A stretch of DNA of 64,000 nucleotides from Sedimentitalea sp042687825 (GTDB lineage Bacteria > Pseudomonadota > Alphaproteobacteria > Rhodobacterales > Rhodobacteraceae). The stretch is taken from positions 1 through 64,000 of the forward strand of contig NZ_JBHUQE010000006.1 of assembly GCF_042687825.1 (NCBI RefSeq). Reading direction: 5' to 3'. Both the position numbers and the translations under genes were made by a program. Each line of letters starts with the position of its first letter. Within the stretch, counting starts at the first letter, position 1. The notes beneath the pieces are model-generated. The model did no database searches. It saw nothing but the letters and a program-made list of their open reading frames with translations, and was not told the DNA's origin. Shown here piece after piece: positions 9,291-18,016 of this stretch.

Positions 9291-11342
9291 TCAGAGCGTT
9301 TTCAGATATTCGATCAGGGCGCGGCGCTGATCGTCGCTGAGGGCGGGGCCGATCACCCCGGTGCGGTCGCCAGTGGCGCTTGCTCCAAAGGCATGGCCGA
9401 TGTTGCGATTGCCGGGCAGCGAGGTGTCCAGAACAAAAAAACCGTCCTGATAGGGCGGATAATTGTCGCCACTCAGCGCAGACTGCGCCAGACCGACCTT
9501 GACCGGGTCGAATTCCGGGTTGCCCAGGCGCACGAAGGCCGGGCGCTGATCGGCCGGACGCAACAGATCGTCCAGCGTCGGTACTGAACCGTTATGCAGG
9601 AAAGGTGCCGTGGCCCAGACGCCGTTCAGCGGACGTGCCTTGTACCCCGCACCGGCCTGCAGGCAATTGGGGCGTTCGCCCTCGAAATAGGGGCGCAGAT
9701 CCTCGGGGATGAAGTTGTTGTCAAACCAGCGGTTGTCGACCTGCTGGACGATGGCCCCCAGGGCAAGGGCGAATTTCAGCTGTGGCCCGTCAGTGACGCG
9801 CACCTGCACCAGCTGATTGTCCTGGCCGCTGGCGCGATCATAGACGCGGCTGTCCAGTTGGGTTTTCCCGGATCGTGGACCCGGCCCGGCAAAGCGCGGG
9901 CGCGGCGTGCAGACGACCGCGTCAATGCCGATGGACTCCAGACCGGTGGCCGGGTCGGCGGCGGTGTTGACGGTGCGTGTGGACAGAACCGCGGATTGCG
10001 CCGGATCGGTGCCGATTTTTTTCAGCGGCAGGATGTTGAGCGCCAGAAATGCCTCTTTGGTCTCGGTAGGGCGGCCGTTTTCCATATATCTTATGGGGCG
10101 GAAGTATCGCTCGCTCCAGATTGCATCGCTGTCCAGCGGCGGCAGGTGACAACCGGCACAGTGTTTGCCGTAGAGTTCACGGCCCTGGGCGGCCAGCGCT
10201 GCGTCGATCGGCGGCAGGGCGTCGGGCCAGGCCGGACCGTGCAGGCCCTTGAACCTTTGCGACCGGAAAGGCGGCGTGTCCCCGGCCAGATTGTCCTCGA
10301 TCCATTTCAGGTTCTGCACTGGCACCGACGAGGAAAACCGCCCGCCATCCACCGGTGCAATAGTGTCCACCGATGCGTGCACGCCCATCGCCTCGCCGGC
10401 ATTGCGCACCAGCGGCTGCATGATCGAGCCGTCATATTGCACCCAGTCAAACCAGCTGGCGGTCCAGATATGGGGGAAATTCACCGGCGCATTGATCGCC
10501 TGATAATTCTCTTTGCGGCCGGTGTTCTTGGAAAATACCTGATTGCCGATGCGGTTCAGCGCATCCAGCCGACCGAACCCTTCGGCAACCTCGATGACGT
10601 CGGCTGTCTTGGCCACCGCGTCGAGCACGGTTTGCAGTTCGGCGGCCAGAGCTGCCTTGCCCTTTTCGGAATAGGTCGCCCCCAGAACATTGCGGGCAAA
10701 CCGGTCAAAGCGGCGGTTGGGCAGCGGCAGTTTCGAGGCCAGCAGAGTCTGGCCCAGCGCGGCGCCGATCCCTTTGGACAGCAATTGCAGATCGACCGTC
10801 GAGGGGCCGCCATTGACGATGTATTCGGTGCCTTCATAGGTGAAATGCGCAGTGTGGCAGGCCGCGCAGGTGAACCCGACCGCTGTCGTGGTCGCGGCAT
10901 AGCCGGGGATGTTTTGGAACGGCGTCGTGGCGAACCCGATGGGCAGGCCATCGGGGTTGTCTGCGGACGCTTCGGCGGGAATGAAACCATAGCGCCGCAA
11001 ATAGTCGGGGGCGACAAAACCCGGTTCGCTGTCCGGCCACAGCAGGCCAAAAGCGGTTTTTTCGGGTTGTTCCAGCGCCAGCAGCCAGGAATAGGGAATC
11101 GGTAGCGTCTCGGTGCCCTGCGAAATGAAATGAAAGCGTTCGGTGGTTTCCGGCGACCAGTTCTGGTCCAGCGCCACGCGGGCCTGCGGTGCCGGAATGT
11201 CGGGCAGATCGGGGGCCGCCAGCGTTTCCAGCAGCACCTGTACGGTGGTGCTGCGCCAGAACAGAAACAGCGCAAGGGCGATCAGCAGAATCAGTCCGAT
11301 CCAGAAGCGTTTGCTGAGAAAAATGGAAAAGCTAAAGGTCAT
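9291..11342 (-). CDS. RoxA-like di-heme cytochrome c (MauG/peroxidase superfamily)
   Basis: This 683-residue secreted protein has an N-terminal hydrophobic anchor (about 12-30) and two c-type haem motifs, CAACH (159-163) and CAGCH (395-399). The length and the roughly 235-residue spacing match the RoxA/RoxB rubber-oxygenase family better than classical cytochrome c peroxidases (about 330-350 residues). The segment between the haems, with IWTASWFDW and RNAGEAMG, and the late GVWATAPFLHNGS block are also typical of RoxA-like proteins. Reported RoxA substrates are polyisoprenes, but most homologues are uncharacterised, so rubber cleavage is not claimed. It stands alone between the thi operon and a divergent deoR-glpD unit. 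Confidence 0.72.
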   Translation of the reverse strand: MTFSFSIFLSKRFWIGLILLIALALFLFWRSTTVQVLLETLAAPDLPDIPAPQARVALDQNWSPETTERFHFISQGTETLPIPYSWLLALEQPEKTAFGLLWPDSEPGFVAPDYLRRYGFIPAEASADNPDGLPIGFATTPFQNIPGYAATTTAVGFTCAACHTAHFTYEGTEYIVNGGPSTVDLQLLSKGIGAALGQTLLASKLPLPNRRFDRFARNVLGATYSEKGKAALAAELQTVLDAVAKTADVIEVAEGFGRLDALNRIGNQVFSKNTGRKENYQAINAPVNFPHIWTASWFDWVQYDGSIMQPLVRNAGEAMGVHASVDTIAPVDGGRFSSSVPVQNLKWIEDNLAGDTPPFRSQRFKGLHGPAWPDALPPIDAALAAQGRELYGKHCAGCHLPPLDSDAIWSERYFRPIRYMENGRPTETKEAFLALNILPLKKIGTDPAQSAVLSTRTVNTAADPATGLESIGIDAVVCTPRPRFAGPGPRSGKTQLDSRVYDRASGQDNQLVQVRVTDGPQLKFALALGAIVQQVDNRWFDNNFIPEDLRPYFEGERPNCLQAGAGYKARPLNGVWATAPFLHNGSVPTLDDLLRPADQRPAFVRLGNPEFDPVKVGLAQSALSGDNYPPYQDGFFVLDTSLPGNRNIGHAFGASATGDRTGVIGPALSDDQRRALIEYLKTL

Positions 11343-11668
11343 GTCAAATCCGTTTCACTGAAAAAGTGTCTGGGGGGGTATTGTCACAACCCTAGGTAAG
11401 CCTCGCTTTTCAGGCAATGGGAAACACCACGAAAAGCTGCATTATCCAGCCTTGACGCAATGCGGGTCGCGGGGAGGCGGTGCGTGTGCCGGGGCACAGG
11501 TCAGAGCGGGGGCAAGTCGAAACAGCGTCCGGGCTGTGGAAATGGCATCGGTTGAAAGGTAAATATTTCGAAATATTTGCGAAATTTTCGAAAGACAGAT
11601 AAGCCGAAATGAATACAAAAGACCTGTGCAGGCAAAGACGGGCGCCAGCAAAGGGCCGGCGGAGCACG
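11343..11668. other. Divergent intergenic region, AT-rich near glp unit
   Basis: These 326 bases separate the di-heme cytochrome gene from the divergent deoR-glpD unit. The right half is much more AT-rich than the surroundings and contains TTCG-containing repeats (see the palindrome at 11561). I see no convincing small gene. Promoters in both directions are expected, but no confident -35/-10 pair was found. Confidence 0.6.
11561..11595. promoter_or_regulatory. Palindromic operator candidate upstream of deoR-glpD
   Basis: Bases 11561-11578 form a perfect 18-bp palindrome (AAATATTTC|GAAATATTT). It is followed at once by two more partial copies of the TTTCGAAA core, ending near 11595. It lies about 75-110 bases upstream of a DeoR-type HTH gene and glpD. 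E. coli GlpR sites are also TTCG-containing palindromes, so a role as the binding site of the neighbouring regulator or of a GlpR elsewhere is plausible but inferred. Confidence 0.55.
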
Positions 11669-11968
11669 ATGAACAGGGGTATGACGGACATCGAACGTCG
11701 GCATCAGGCAATACTGTCTCGGAGCGCGAGCGCCGGACATGTCGGGTTGCAGGCATTGGCCCGGCAATTCCGGGGCGGCCCGCAGACAGTACGCAGCGAT
11801 CTGCGCGATCTGGCACAGGGTAGGCTGGTGAACAGCACGCGCGGCGGCGCCCGCCGGGTTCTGTTCTGTGATCAAACGAAATCCGACCGCGCCCCGCCGC
11901 TGCGGTTCTGCGATGCCGCCATGCGCGGGGCCACGGCGATGCTGGTGGCCGGGGCTGCCGATGTCTGA
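11669..11968 (+). CDS. DeoR-type HTH protein lacking the effector domain
   Basis: This 99-residue protein has a DeoR-family winged HTH: RRHQAIL, then LQALARQF, then QTVRSDLRDLAQGRLV and RGGA, in normal order. DeoR/GlpR regulators are normally about 250 residues, with a C-terminal sugar-phosphate sensing domain. Here only about 30 residues follow the HTH before the stop. The gene overlaps the glpD start by 8 bases, so the effector domain is missing rather than encoded further on. It may be a degenerate glpR or a minimal, ligand-insensitive repressor. The start at 11669 has a ggag RBS; 11681 is an alternative. Confidence 0.6.
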   Translation: MNRGMTDIERRHQAILSRSASAGHVGLQALARQFRGGPQTVRSDLRDLAQGRLVNSTRGGARRVLFCDQTKSDRAPPLRFCDAAMRGATAMLVAGAADV

Positions 11969-13538
11969 GACCGCGCCGCCCCCTCTGGATCTGTTCGTCA
12001 TCGGTGGCGGCATCAACGGTTGCGGCATCGCCCGCGACGCGGCCGGGCGCGGCCTGACCGTGGCGCTGGCAGAGATGGGCGATCTCGCCTCGGCGACGTC
12101 TTCGGCCTCGACCAAGCTGATCCATGGCGGGCTGCGCTATCTGGAATATTTCGAGTTCCGGCTGGTGCGCGAGGCGCTGATCGAGCGCGAAATCCTGTTG
12201 CGCGCGATGCCGCATATCGCGTGGCCCATGCGCTTTGTGCTGCCCGTGCATCCGGACATGCGGTTTGAGACCGACACACCGGCCTCCAAACTGCTGTCCC
12301 GTGTCATGCCCTGGATGAAGGGGCGGCGTCCGGCCTGGCAGATCCGGCTGGGCCTGTTCCTCTATGATCACCTGGGGGGTCGCCGTATCCTGCCGGGCAC
12401 CGCGACGCTGGATCTGACCCGCGATCCCGCGGGGGCGCCGCTGCAATCGCGGCTTCGCCGGGCTTATGAGTATTCCGATTGCTGGGTTGACGATGCCCGG
12501 CTGGTGGTGCTGAACGCCCGTGATGCCGCCGCGCGCGGCGCGCGGATCATGACCCGTACGCGGGTGATCGGGGCACAGCCGGTGGATGGTCTTTGGCGGA
12601 TCGCGCTGCAGGACCAGGACACCGGCGCGCGCCGCATTCTGCACGCGCGTATGCTGGTCAATGCCGGCGGACCCTGGGTCGGCGACATTATCCGCAATAC
12701 CATCCACACCCGGGCGCGCGACCGCGTGCGTCTGGTGCGCGGCAGCCACATCGTCACCCGGTCGCTGTTTGATCACGGCAAGAGTTATTTCTTTCAGGGC
12801 AGCGACGGGCGCATCGTCTTCGCCATCCCCTATGAGCAGGATTTCACCCTGATCGGCACCACCGATGTCGAACATGACGACCCCTCCGAACGTCCGGTCT
12901 GCAGTGCCGCCGAACGGCGCTATCTGCTGGACTGTGTCGCGCAGTATCTGGACCGGCCCATGACCGAGGCGGATGTGGTCTGGAGCTATGCCGGGGTGCG
13001 CCCGCTTTATGACGATGGCGCCGCCTCGGCGACGGCGGCGACGCGGGATTACGTGTTGCGGCTGACCCGCGAGGACGGCGCGGCGCTGCTGAATGTCTTT
13101 GGCGGCAAGATCACCACCTATCGCAAGTTGGCCGAGGCGGCGCTGGCACAGGTGCGGACGGTCCTGCCGCAGACCGGAGGCGACTGGACCGCGCGCGCAA
13201 CGTTGCCGGGGGGGGATTTTCCGGTCGATGGAATTGACGATCTTGTCGCCGGGTTGCGGGCGCGCCACGGCTTTCTGTCGCCGGGCTGGGCCCGGCGGCT
13301 GGCGCGTACCTATGGCACCGAGGCCCATGTCCTGCTGAAGGGCGCGCAGGACGCCGCCGACCTGGGACAGGAGTTCGGCGCCACGATCACCGCGCGCGAG
13401 CTGGACTGGGGCATCGCCCATGAATGGGTGCGCAGCGCCGAGGATTTCCTGTGGCGGCGCAGCAAGCTGGGGTTGCGGCTGGACACCGACGAGGCCGCCG
13501 AGATCGACGCCTATATCCGGTCGCACCGCCCCCAGTGA
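11961..13538 (+). CDS. glpD: Glycerol-3-phosphate dehydrogenase (FAD)
   Basis: GlpD oxidises sn-glycerol 3-phosphate to dihydroxyacetone phosphate at the membrane and passes electrons to quinone. The 525-residue protein has the FAD motif GGGINGCG (15-22), the family signatures STKLIHGGLRYLE and FGGKITTYRKLAE, and a C-terminal helical domain. The ATG at 11961 lies inside the end of the upstream deoR-like gene, which indicates coupled translation. No glycerol kinase or glycerol transporter gene is adjacent. Confidence 0.95.
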   Translation: MSETAPPPLDLFVIGGGINGCGIARDAAGRGLTVALAEMGDLASATSSASTKLIHGGLRYLEYFEFRLVREALIEREILLRAMPHIAWPMRFVLPVHPDMRFETDTPASKLLSRVMPWMKGRRPAWQIRLGLFLYDHLGGRRILPGTATLDLTRDPAGAPLQSRLRRAYEYSDCWVDDARLVVLNARDAAARGARIMTRTRVIGAQPVDGLWRIALQDQDTGARRILHARMLVNAGGPWVGDIIRNTIHTRARDRVRLVRGSHIVTRSLFDHGKSYFFQGSDGRIVFAIPYEQDFTLIGTTDVEHDDPSERPVCSAAERRYLLDCVAQYLDRPMTEADVVWSYAGVRPLYDDGAASATAATRDYVLRLTREDGAALLNVFGGKITTYRKLAEAALAQVRTVLPQTGGDWTARATLPGGDFPVDGIDDLVAGLRARHGFLSPGWARRLARTYGTEAHVLLKGAQDAADLGQEFGATITARELDWGIAHEWVRSAEDFLWRRSKLGLRLDTDEAAEIDAYIRSHRPQ

Positions 13539-13612
13539 AGCGATGGACCGGCATGGCGGGTTGAAACGCGCCGGGTTTTGCCGTTTGCTCGCTGGGCGAA
13601 AGCGGGGCAGGA

Positions 13613-14320
13613 ATGCGTCTGAACACCTTTACCACCCGGGGTCTGAAAAAGATCTATGGCGAGGGGGCGGCCGCCGTGCATGCCCTGCGCGGGGTCGATC
13701 TGGAGATACCCGAGGGCGAGTTCGTCGTGCTGCTGGGGCCTTCGGGCAGCGGCAAGTCGACCTTGCTGAACATCATCGGCGGGCTGGATCGCGCCACCGA
13801 GGGCGAGGTGATGTTCCGGGACCGCAGCCTGAGCGACATGAACGATACCGAACTGACTCGCTATCGCCGCGATCACGTCGGTTTCGTGTTTCAGTTCTAC
13901 AACCTGATGCCCAGCCTGACGGCGCGCGAGAATGTCGAACTGGTGACCGAGATCGCCGCCGATCCGATGGACCCGGATGCGGCGCTGGCGCTGGTCGGGC
14001 TGGACCGACGCTCGGATCATTTCCCGGCGCAGTTGTCAGGGGGCGAACAGCAGCGGGTGGCGATCGCCCGCGCGGTGGCGAAACAGCCCGACGTGCTGTT
14101 CTGCGACGAGCCCACCGGGGCCTTGGACAGCACCACCGGGCGGGCGGTGCTGAACGTGCTGAAGGATGTCAACGAACAGCTGGGCGCCACGGTGCTGATC
14201 GTGACTCATGCCGCCTCGCAGGCGGCCATGGCCGACCGGGTGATCCGGTTCGGCGACGGCGATGTGACCGAAGTGACGATCAATGAGACCAAGCTGACAC
14301 CGGAACAGATCGAATGGTAG
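13613..14320 (+). CDS. ABC transporter ATPase, MacB/LolD type
   Basis: This 235-residue ATPase has Walker A GPSGSGKS (42-49), a Q-loop at VFQFYNLMP, the signature LSGGEQ (141-146) and Walker B VLFCDE (161-166), followed by the H-loop VTHA. These features match the MacB/LolD/FtsE subfamily, which powers extrusion or envelope processes rather than import. The next two genes are an FtsX-type permease and an HlyD-like adaptor, giving a three-gene exporter. The gene after a 74-base gap from glpD has its own RBS (gcaggaatg region). Confidence 0.9.
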   Translation: MRLNTFTTRGLKKIYGEGAAAVHALRGVDLEIPEGEFVVLLGPSGSGKSTLLNIIGGLDRATEGEVMFRDRSLSDMNDTELTRYRRDHVGFVFQFYNLMPSLTARENVELVTEIAADPMDPDAALALVGLDRRSDHFPAQLSGGEQQRVAIARAVAKQPDVLFCDEPTGALDSTTGRAVLNVLKDVNEQLGATVLIVTHAASQAAMADRVIRFGDGDVTEVTINETKLTPEQIEW

Positions 14321-14327
14321 GCTGCAC

Positions 14328-16691
14328 GTGTCCCCGTTGAACCGCAAACTGCTGCGCGATCTCTGGCGCATAAAGGGTCAGGCCGTCGCCATCGCCTCGG
14401 TGATCGCAGTGGGCGTGCTGTTGCAGGTGATGATGACCGGGCTGGTCGCCTCGCTGGACGAGACCCGCCGGGCCTATTACGAACGCTATCGGCTGGCCGA
14501 TGTCTTTGCCCCGGTGGCGCGCGCGCCAGAGCGGCTGGCGGCAGATCTGCGGCGCATACCGGGTGTGACGGCGGTCGAGCTCCGGGTGGTCGGCAGCGCC
14601 CTGATCGACCTGGGCGGACGCACGCTGCCGATCCGTGCCCAGACGGTGTCGCTGCCCGATTACCGCAGCCCGGATTTGAATGACATCTACCTGACCGACG
14701 GGCGCCGGGTCGAACCCGACCGTGAGGGTGAAGTCGTGGTGCTGAAAAGCTTTGCGGTGGCGCACGGGCTGGCGCCGGGCGACCGCCTTTGGGCGACGAT
14801 AAACGGTTTTCGCCGCGATTTCATCATTGTCGGTTTCGCCCATGCGCCCGAATTTCTCTATACCGCCGCGCCCGGCGAACTGGTGGTCGATGACAAACGT
14901 TTTGCGGTCCTGTGGATGACGCGCAGGACCCTGGAGGCGGCGTTTGACATGAAGGGCGCCTTTAACGAGGCGATCCTGTCCCTGTCGCGCGGCACTCAGC
15001 CAGCTGCGGTGATCGACCGGGTCGATCATTTGCTGGACCAGTATGGCGGTCTGGGGGCCTATGGCCTGGCGGACATGCCGTCGAACAAGTTTGTGTCCGA
15101 AGAAATCAACGGCATGCGCACCACTTCGGGCAGCGTGCCGCCGGTGTTTCTGGCGGTTGCGGCCTTTCTGCTGTACATCGTGATCTCGCGCATGGTCCAG
15201 GCCGAGCGCGAGGAGATCGGGCTGATGAAGGCCTTTGGCTATACCAATGCCGAGGTCGGGGGCCATTATTTCCTGCTGATCCTGACGATCGCGACCGGCG
15301 GCGCGCTGGCCGGTTGTCTGCTGGGCATCGCCGCGGGGCGGGCGATGGTCGATTTCTACCTGATCTATTTCAAGTTCCCGTTTCTGGTGTTCCGGCTGGA
15401 TCCCTCGGCCTTCGTCACGGGCTTTCTGGTCAGCATCCTGTCGGCTTCGGCCGGCGGGTTGCTGGTGCTGCGCCGGGTGTTCACCCTGACTCCGGCAGAT
15501 GCGATGCGCCCGGCTGCGCCGCCGGATTACAGCCGCACCGGGCGCATCGGTGCCCGCCTGAACCGCTATCTGGATCAGCCCAGCCGCATGGTTCTGCGCC
15601 GCCTGACCCGCCAGCCGCTGCGGATGGCCGGCGCCGTGGCCGGCGTGGCCGCCGGCGTGGCCCTGTCGGCGGCGATGGCCGCGCTGCTGGCCAGTTTTGA
15701 CACCATGATGGAGCTGTCCTTTGGCGTGATCGACCGCAGCGATGTCAGCGTCACCTTCATCCATCCGCTGCAGGCGCGTGCCGCCTATGATCTGGAAAGC
15801 CTGCCAGGGGTGATCGAGGTCGAACCGGTGCGGATCGTTCCGGCGATCCTGACATATGGCACCCGGTCCTATCGCGGCGCGATCAACGGGTTGCTTGCGC
15901 AGCCCCGGCTGAACCGGGCGGTGGATGCCGGACAACGGGGCATCTATCTGCGGGGCGACGGGGTTATCCTGTCCACCGGATTGGCCCGGTCGCTGAACAT
16001 GGCACCGGGCCAGGTGATGCGCGTGAACGTACGAGAGGGGCGCCAGCCGCAGGCAGACATCCCGGTGATCGCGGTGGCCGAGAGTCAGCTGGGCGCGCCC
16101 GCCTATATGGAACTGGAGGCGCTGAACCGGGTGCTGGGCGAACCGCTGCGGGTGTCGGGTGCCTATCTGCGCATCGACGGCGCCCAGGCCGACAAGGTCT
16201 ATCGCGCGCTCAAGGATATGCCGATGGTGGCCGGGGTCAGTCTCAAGGCTGACACGCGCGCGGCATTCCAGCGGATGATGGATCAGGGTGCCGGGGGCAC
16301 GCGCTATGTCATGGCCCTGATCGCCGTGGTGATCACGTTCGGCGTCATCTACAATGCCGCCCGGGTGGCACAAGCGGAACGGGCGCGGGATCTGGCCGGC
16401 CTCAGGGTGCTGGGCTTTACCCGCGCCGAAGTGGCCTTTGTTATGCTGGGCGAACTTGCGGTCGTGACCCTGCTGGCGCTGCCCATCGGGGTGGCCGGGG
16501 GATATGCGCTGACCTTTGCCATCTCGGCCGGTTTCAGCACCGACATTTATCAGTTGCCGACGACGGTGAACCCGGCCAGCTATGGTACCGCCATCATCGT
16601 CGTGGTTCTGGCGGCGCTGGTTTCCGGCTGGCTGGTCAAGCGTGATATCGACAACAGCGATCTGGTCGCCGCGCTGAAGACGAGGGAGTAA
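14328..16691 (+). CDS. FtsX-like ABC transporter permease
   Basis: This 787-residue inner-membrane protein has two FtsX/MacB-type units. One transmembrane segment is near residues 17-40, with three between about 275 and 390. The second half repeats the pattern near 435-460, 660-685, 700-730 and 740-770. A large periplasmic domain follows the first helix in each half. This layout fits the permease of lipoprotein or hydrophobic-substrate exporters. It starts with GTG (14328), seven bases after the ATPase stop, and ends four bases before the adaptor gene. The substrate is unknown. Confidence 0.85.
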   Translation: MSPLNRKLLRDLWRIKGQAVAIASVIAVGVLLQVMMTGLVASLDETRRAYYERYRLADVFAPVARAPERLAADLRRIPGVTAVELRVVGSALIDLGGRTLPIRAQTVSLPDYRSPDLNDIYLTDGRRVEPDREGEVVVLKSFAVAHGLAPGDRLWATINGFRRDFIIVGFAHAPEFLYTAAPGELVVDDKRFAVLWMTRRTLEAAFDMKGAFNEAILSLSRGTQPAAVIDRVDHLLDQYGGLGAYGLADMPSNKFVSEEINGMRTTSGSVPPVFLAVAAFLLYIVISRMVQAEREEIGLMKAFGYTNAEVGGHYFLLILTIATGGALAGCLLGIAAGRAMVDFYLIYFKFPFLVFRLDPSAFVTGFLVSILSASAGGLLVLRRVFTLTPADAMRPAAPPDYSRTGRIGARLNRYLDQPSRMVLRRLTRQPLRMAGAVAGVAAGVALSAAMAALLASFDTMMELSFGVIDRSDVSVTFIHPLQARAAYDLESLPGVIEVEPVRIVPAILTYGTRSYRGAINGLLAQPRLNRAVDAGQRGIYLRGDGVILSTGLARSLNMAPGQVMRVNVREGRQPQADIPVIAVAESQLGAPAYMELEALNRVLGEPLRVSGAYLRIDGAQADKVYRALKDMPMVAGVSLKADTRAAFQRMMDQGAGGTRYVMALIAVVITFGVIYNAARVAQAERARDLAGLRVLGFTRAEVAFVMLGELAVVTLLALPIGVAGGYALTFAISAGFSTDIYQLPTTVNPASYGTAIIVVVLAALVSGWLVKRDIDNSDLVAALKTRE

Positions 16692-16695
16692 ACGC

Positions 16696-17931
16696 ATGGC
16701 GAAGAAACGCAGATGGTCGCGCCAGGCGATGACGCTGGCGGCGTCGCTGATGCTGGCGGCCGGGCTTGCGGTGGCGTTCTGGCCGCGTGCGATGCTGGTT
16801 GACATGGCGCCGGTGCGGATCGGCGCAATGACCGTCACGATCAACGAAGAGGGCCGCACCCAGGTGCGCGAACCCTATGTCGTGTCCAGCCCGGTGGCCG
16901 GCGAATTGCAGCGCGTGTCGGTCCTGCCGGGGGAAAAGGTGGTGCGCAACGAGACCATCGTGGCCCGGATGCGCCCAGCCAACCCTTCGGCGCTGGACGT
17001 GCGCACCCGCGAACAGGCACATGCCGCCGTCAGCGCCGCCGAGGCCGGCCTGCGCGTGGCCCAGGCAGATCTCGAGGCGGCAAAGGCCACTCACGAGTTC
17101 GCCCAGGGCGAACTGGAGCGGATCCGCCAGTTGGTGAGCCGCGAGATCGTCAGCAAGGTGTCGCTGGAACGCGCCCGGCAGGCAGCGCGGGTGGCGGATG
17201 CCAATGTCGACACGATGCACGCCGCCATTGCCATGCGCGAGGCCGAACTGACCAATGCCCGCGCGTATCTGATCGGGTTCGAGGATCAGGGCCTGGCGGC
17301 CGCGATATCTCAGGGCAACCATCTGTCGCCCAGCATTCCGCTGCGCGCCCCGATCGACGGCACCATCCTCAAGGTCCTGCACAAAAGCGAAACCACGCTG
17401 CCCGCCGGCGAACCGATCCTTGAGATCGGCGATATCGAGGGCGATCTCGAGGTGACGGCCGAATTGCTGTCTTCGGATGCGGTGCAGGTGGAGGTTGGCA
17501 ACCGCGTGATCATCACCAACTGGGGCGGGGTCGGCGATCTGGTCGGGGCGGTCCGCCGCATAGACCCCTATGGCTATACCAAGTTCTCCGCGCTGGGCGT
17601 CGAGGAACAGCGGGTCGAGACCACGATCTCGTTTGAGGGCGACAAGCCTGCAGGGTTGGGCCACGGATACCGCGTCGAAGTGCGCATCGTGGTTTGGCAG
17701 GGTGACGCGGTGCAGATCGTGCCGTCCAGCGCACTGTTCCGGCAGGGCGGTGACTGGGCGGTGTTCCGGGTCGAGGACGGGCGCGCCCGCCTGCGTTCGG
17801 TTCGGATCGGACAGAATAACGGTATCGACGCCCAGGTCCTGGATGGTTTGCAACCGGGCGACATGGTGATTTTGTTTCCCTCGGCCAGCATCGCCGAGGG
17901 GCAGCGTGTCGCTCAGCGGCAGGCGGGATAG
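16696..17931 (+). CDS. HlyD/MacA-like periplasmic adaptor
   Basis: This 411-residue protein has an N-terminal membrane anchor (about 10-30), a lipoyl-like half near 50-75 (VVSSPVAGELQRVSVLPGEKV), a coiled-coil hairpin from about 95 to 185, the second lipoyl half (PLRAPIDGTILKVLHKSE) and beta-barrel domains. That is the standard membrane-fusion protein layout. It completes the exporter with the upstream ATPase and permease. No TolC-type outer-membrane channel is encoded nearby, so a channel elsewhere would have to be used. Confidence 0.88.
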   Translation: MAKKRRWSRQAMTLAASLMLAAGLAVAFWPRAMLVDMAPVRIGAMTVTINEEGRTQVREPYVVSSPVAGELQRVSVLPGEKVVRNETIVARMRPANPSALDVRTREQAHAAVSAAEAGLRVAQADLEAAKATHEFAQGELERIRQLVSREIVSKVSLERARQAARVADANVDTMHAAIAMREAELTNARAYLIGFEDQGLAAAISQGNHLSPSIPLRAPIDGTILKVLHKSETTLPAGEPILEIGDIEGDLEVTAELLSSDAVQVEVGNRVIITNWGGVGDLVGAVRRIDPYGYTKFSALGVEEQRVETTISFEGDKPAGLGHGYRVEVRIVVWQGDAVQIVPSSALFRQGGDWAVFRVEDGRARLRSVRIGQNNGIDAQVLDGLQPGDMVILFPSASIAEGQRVAQRQAG

Positions 17932-18016
17932 CGGCGCGGGTTGTCGCGTTTCCCGGGTAGGGGCTTGCGATCTGCGCACGCTGCGCCCACGGTGCGGGTG
18001 ACAATACGAGGACATC

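Noticed and set aside
11442..13526. A 694-codon open frame on the minus strand opposite glpD
   Set aside because: It is a shadow of glpD. It has Arg/Gln/His-rich composition, no RBS and no recognisable domain.
14280..16859. An 859-codon open frame on the minus strand opposite the ABC permease
   Set aside because: It is antisense to a clear FtsX-type permease gene and has the same high-GC shadow composition.
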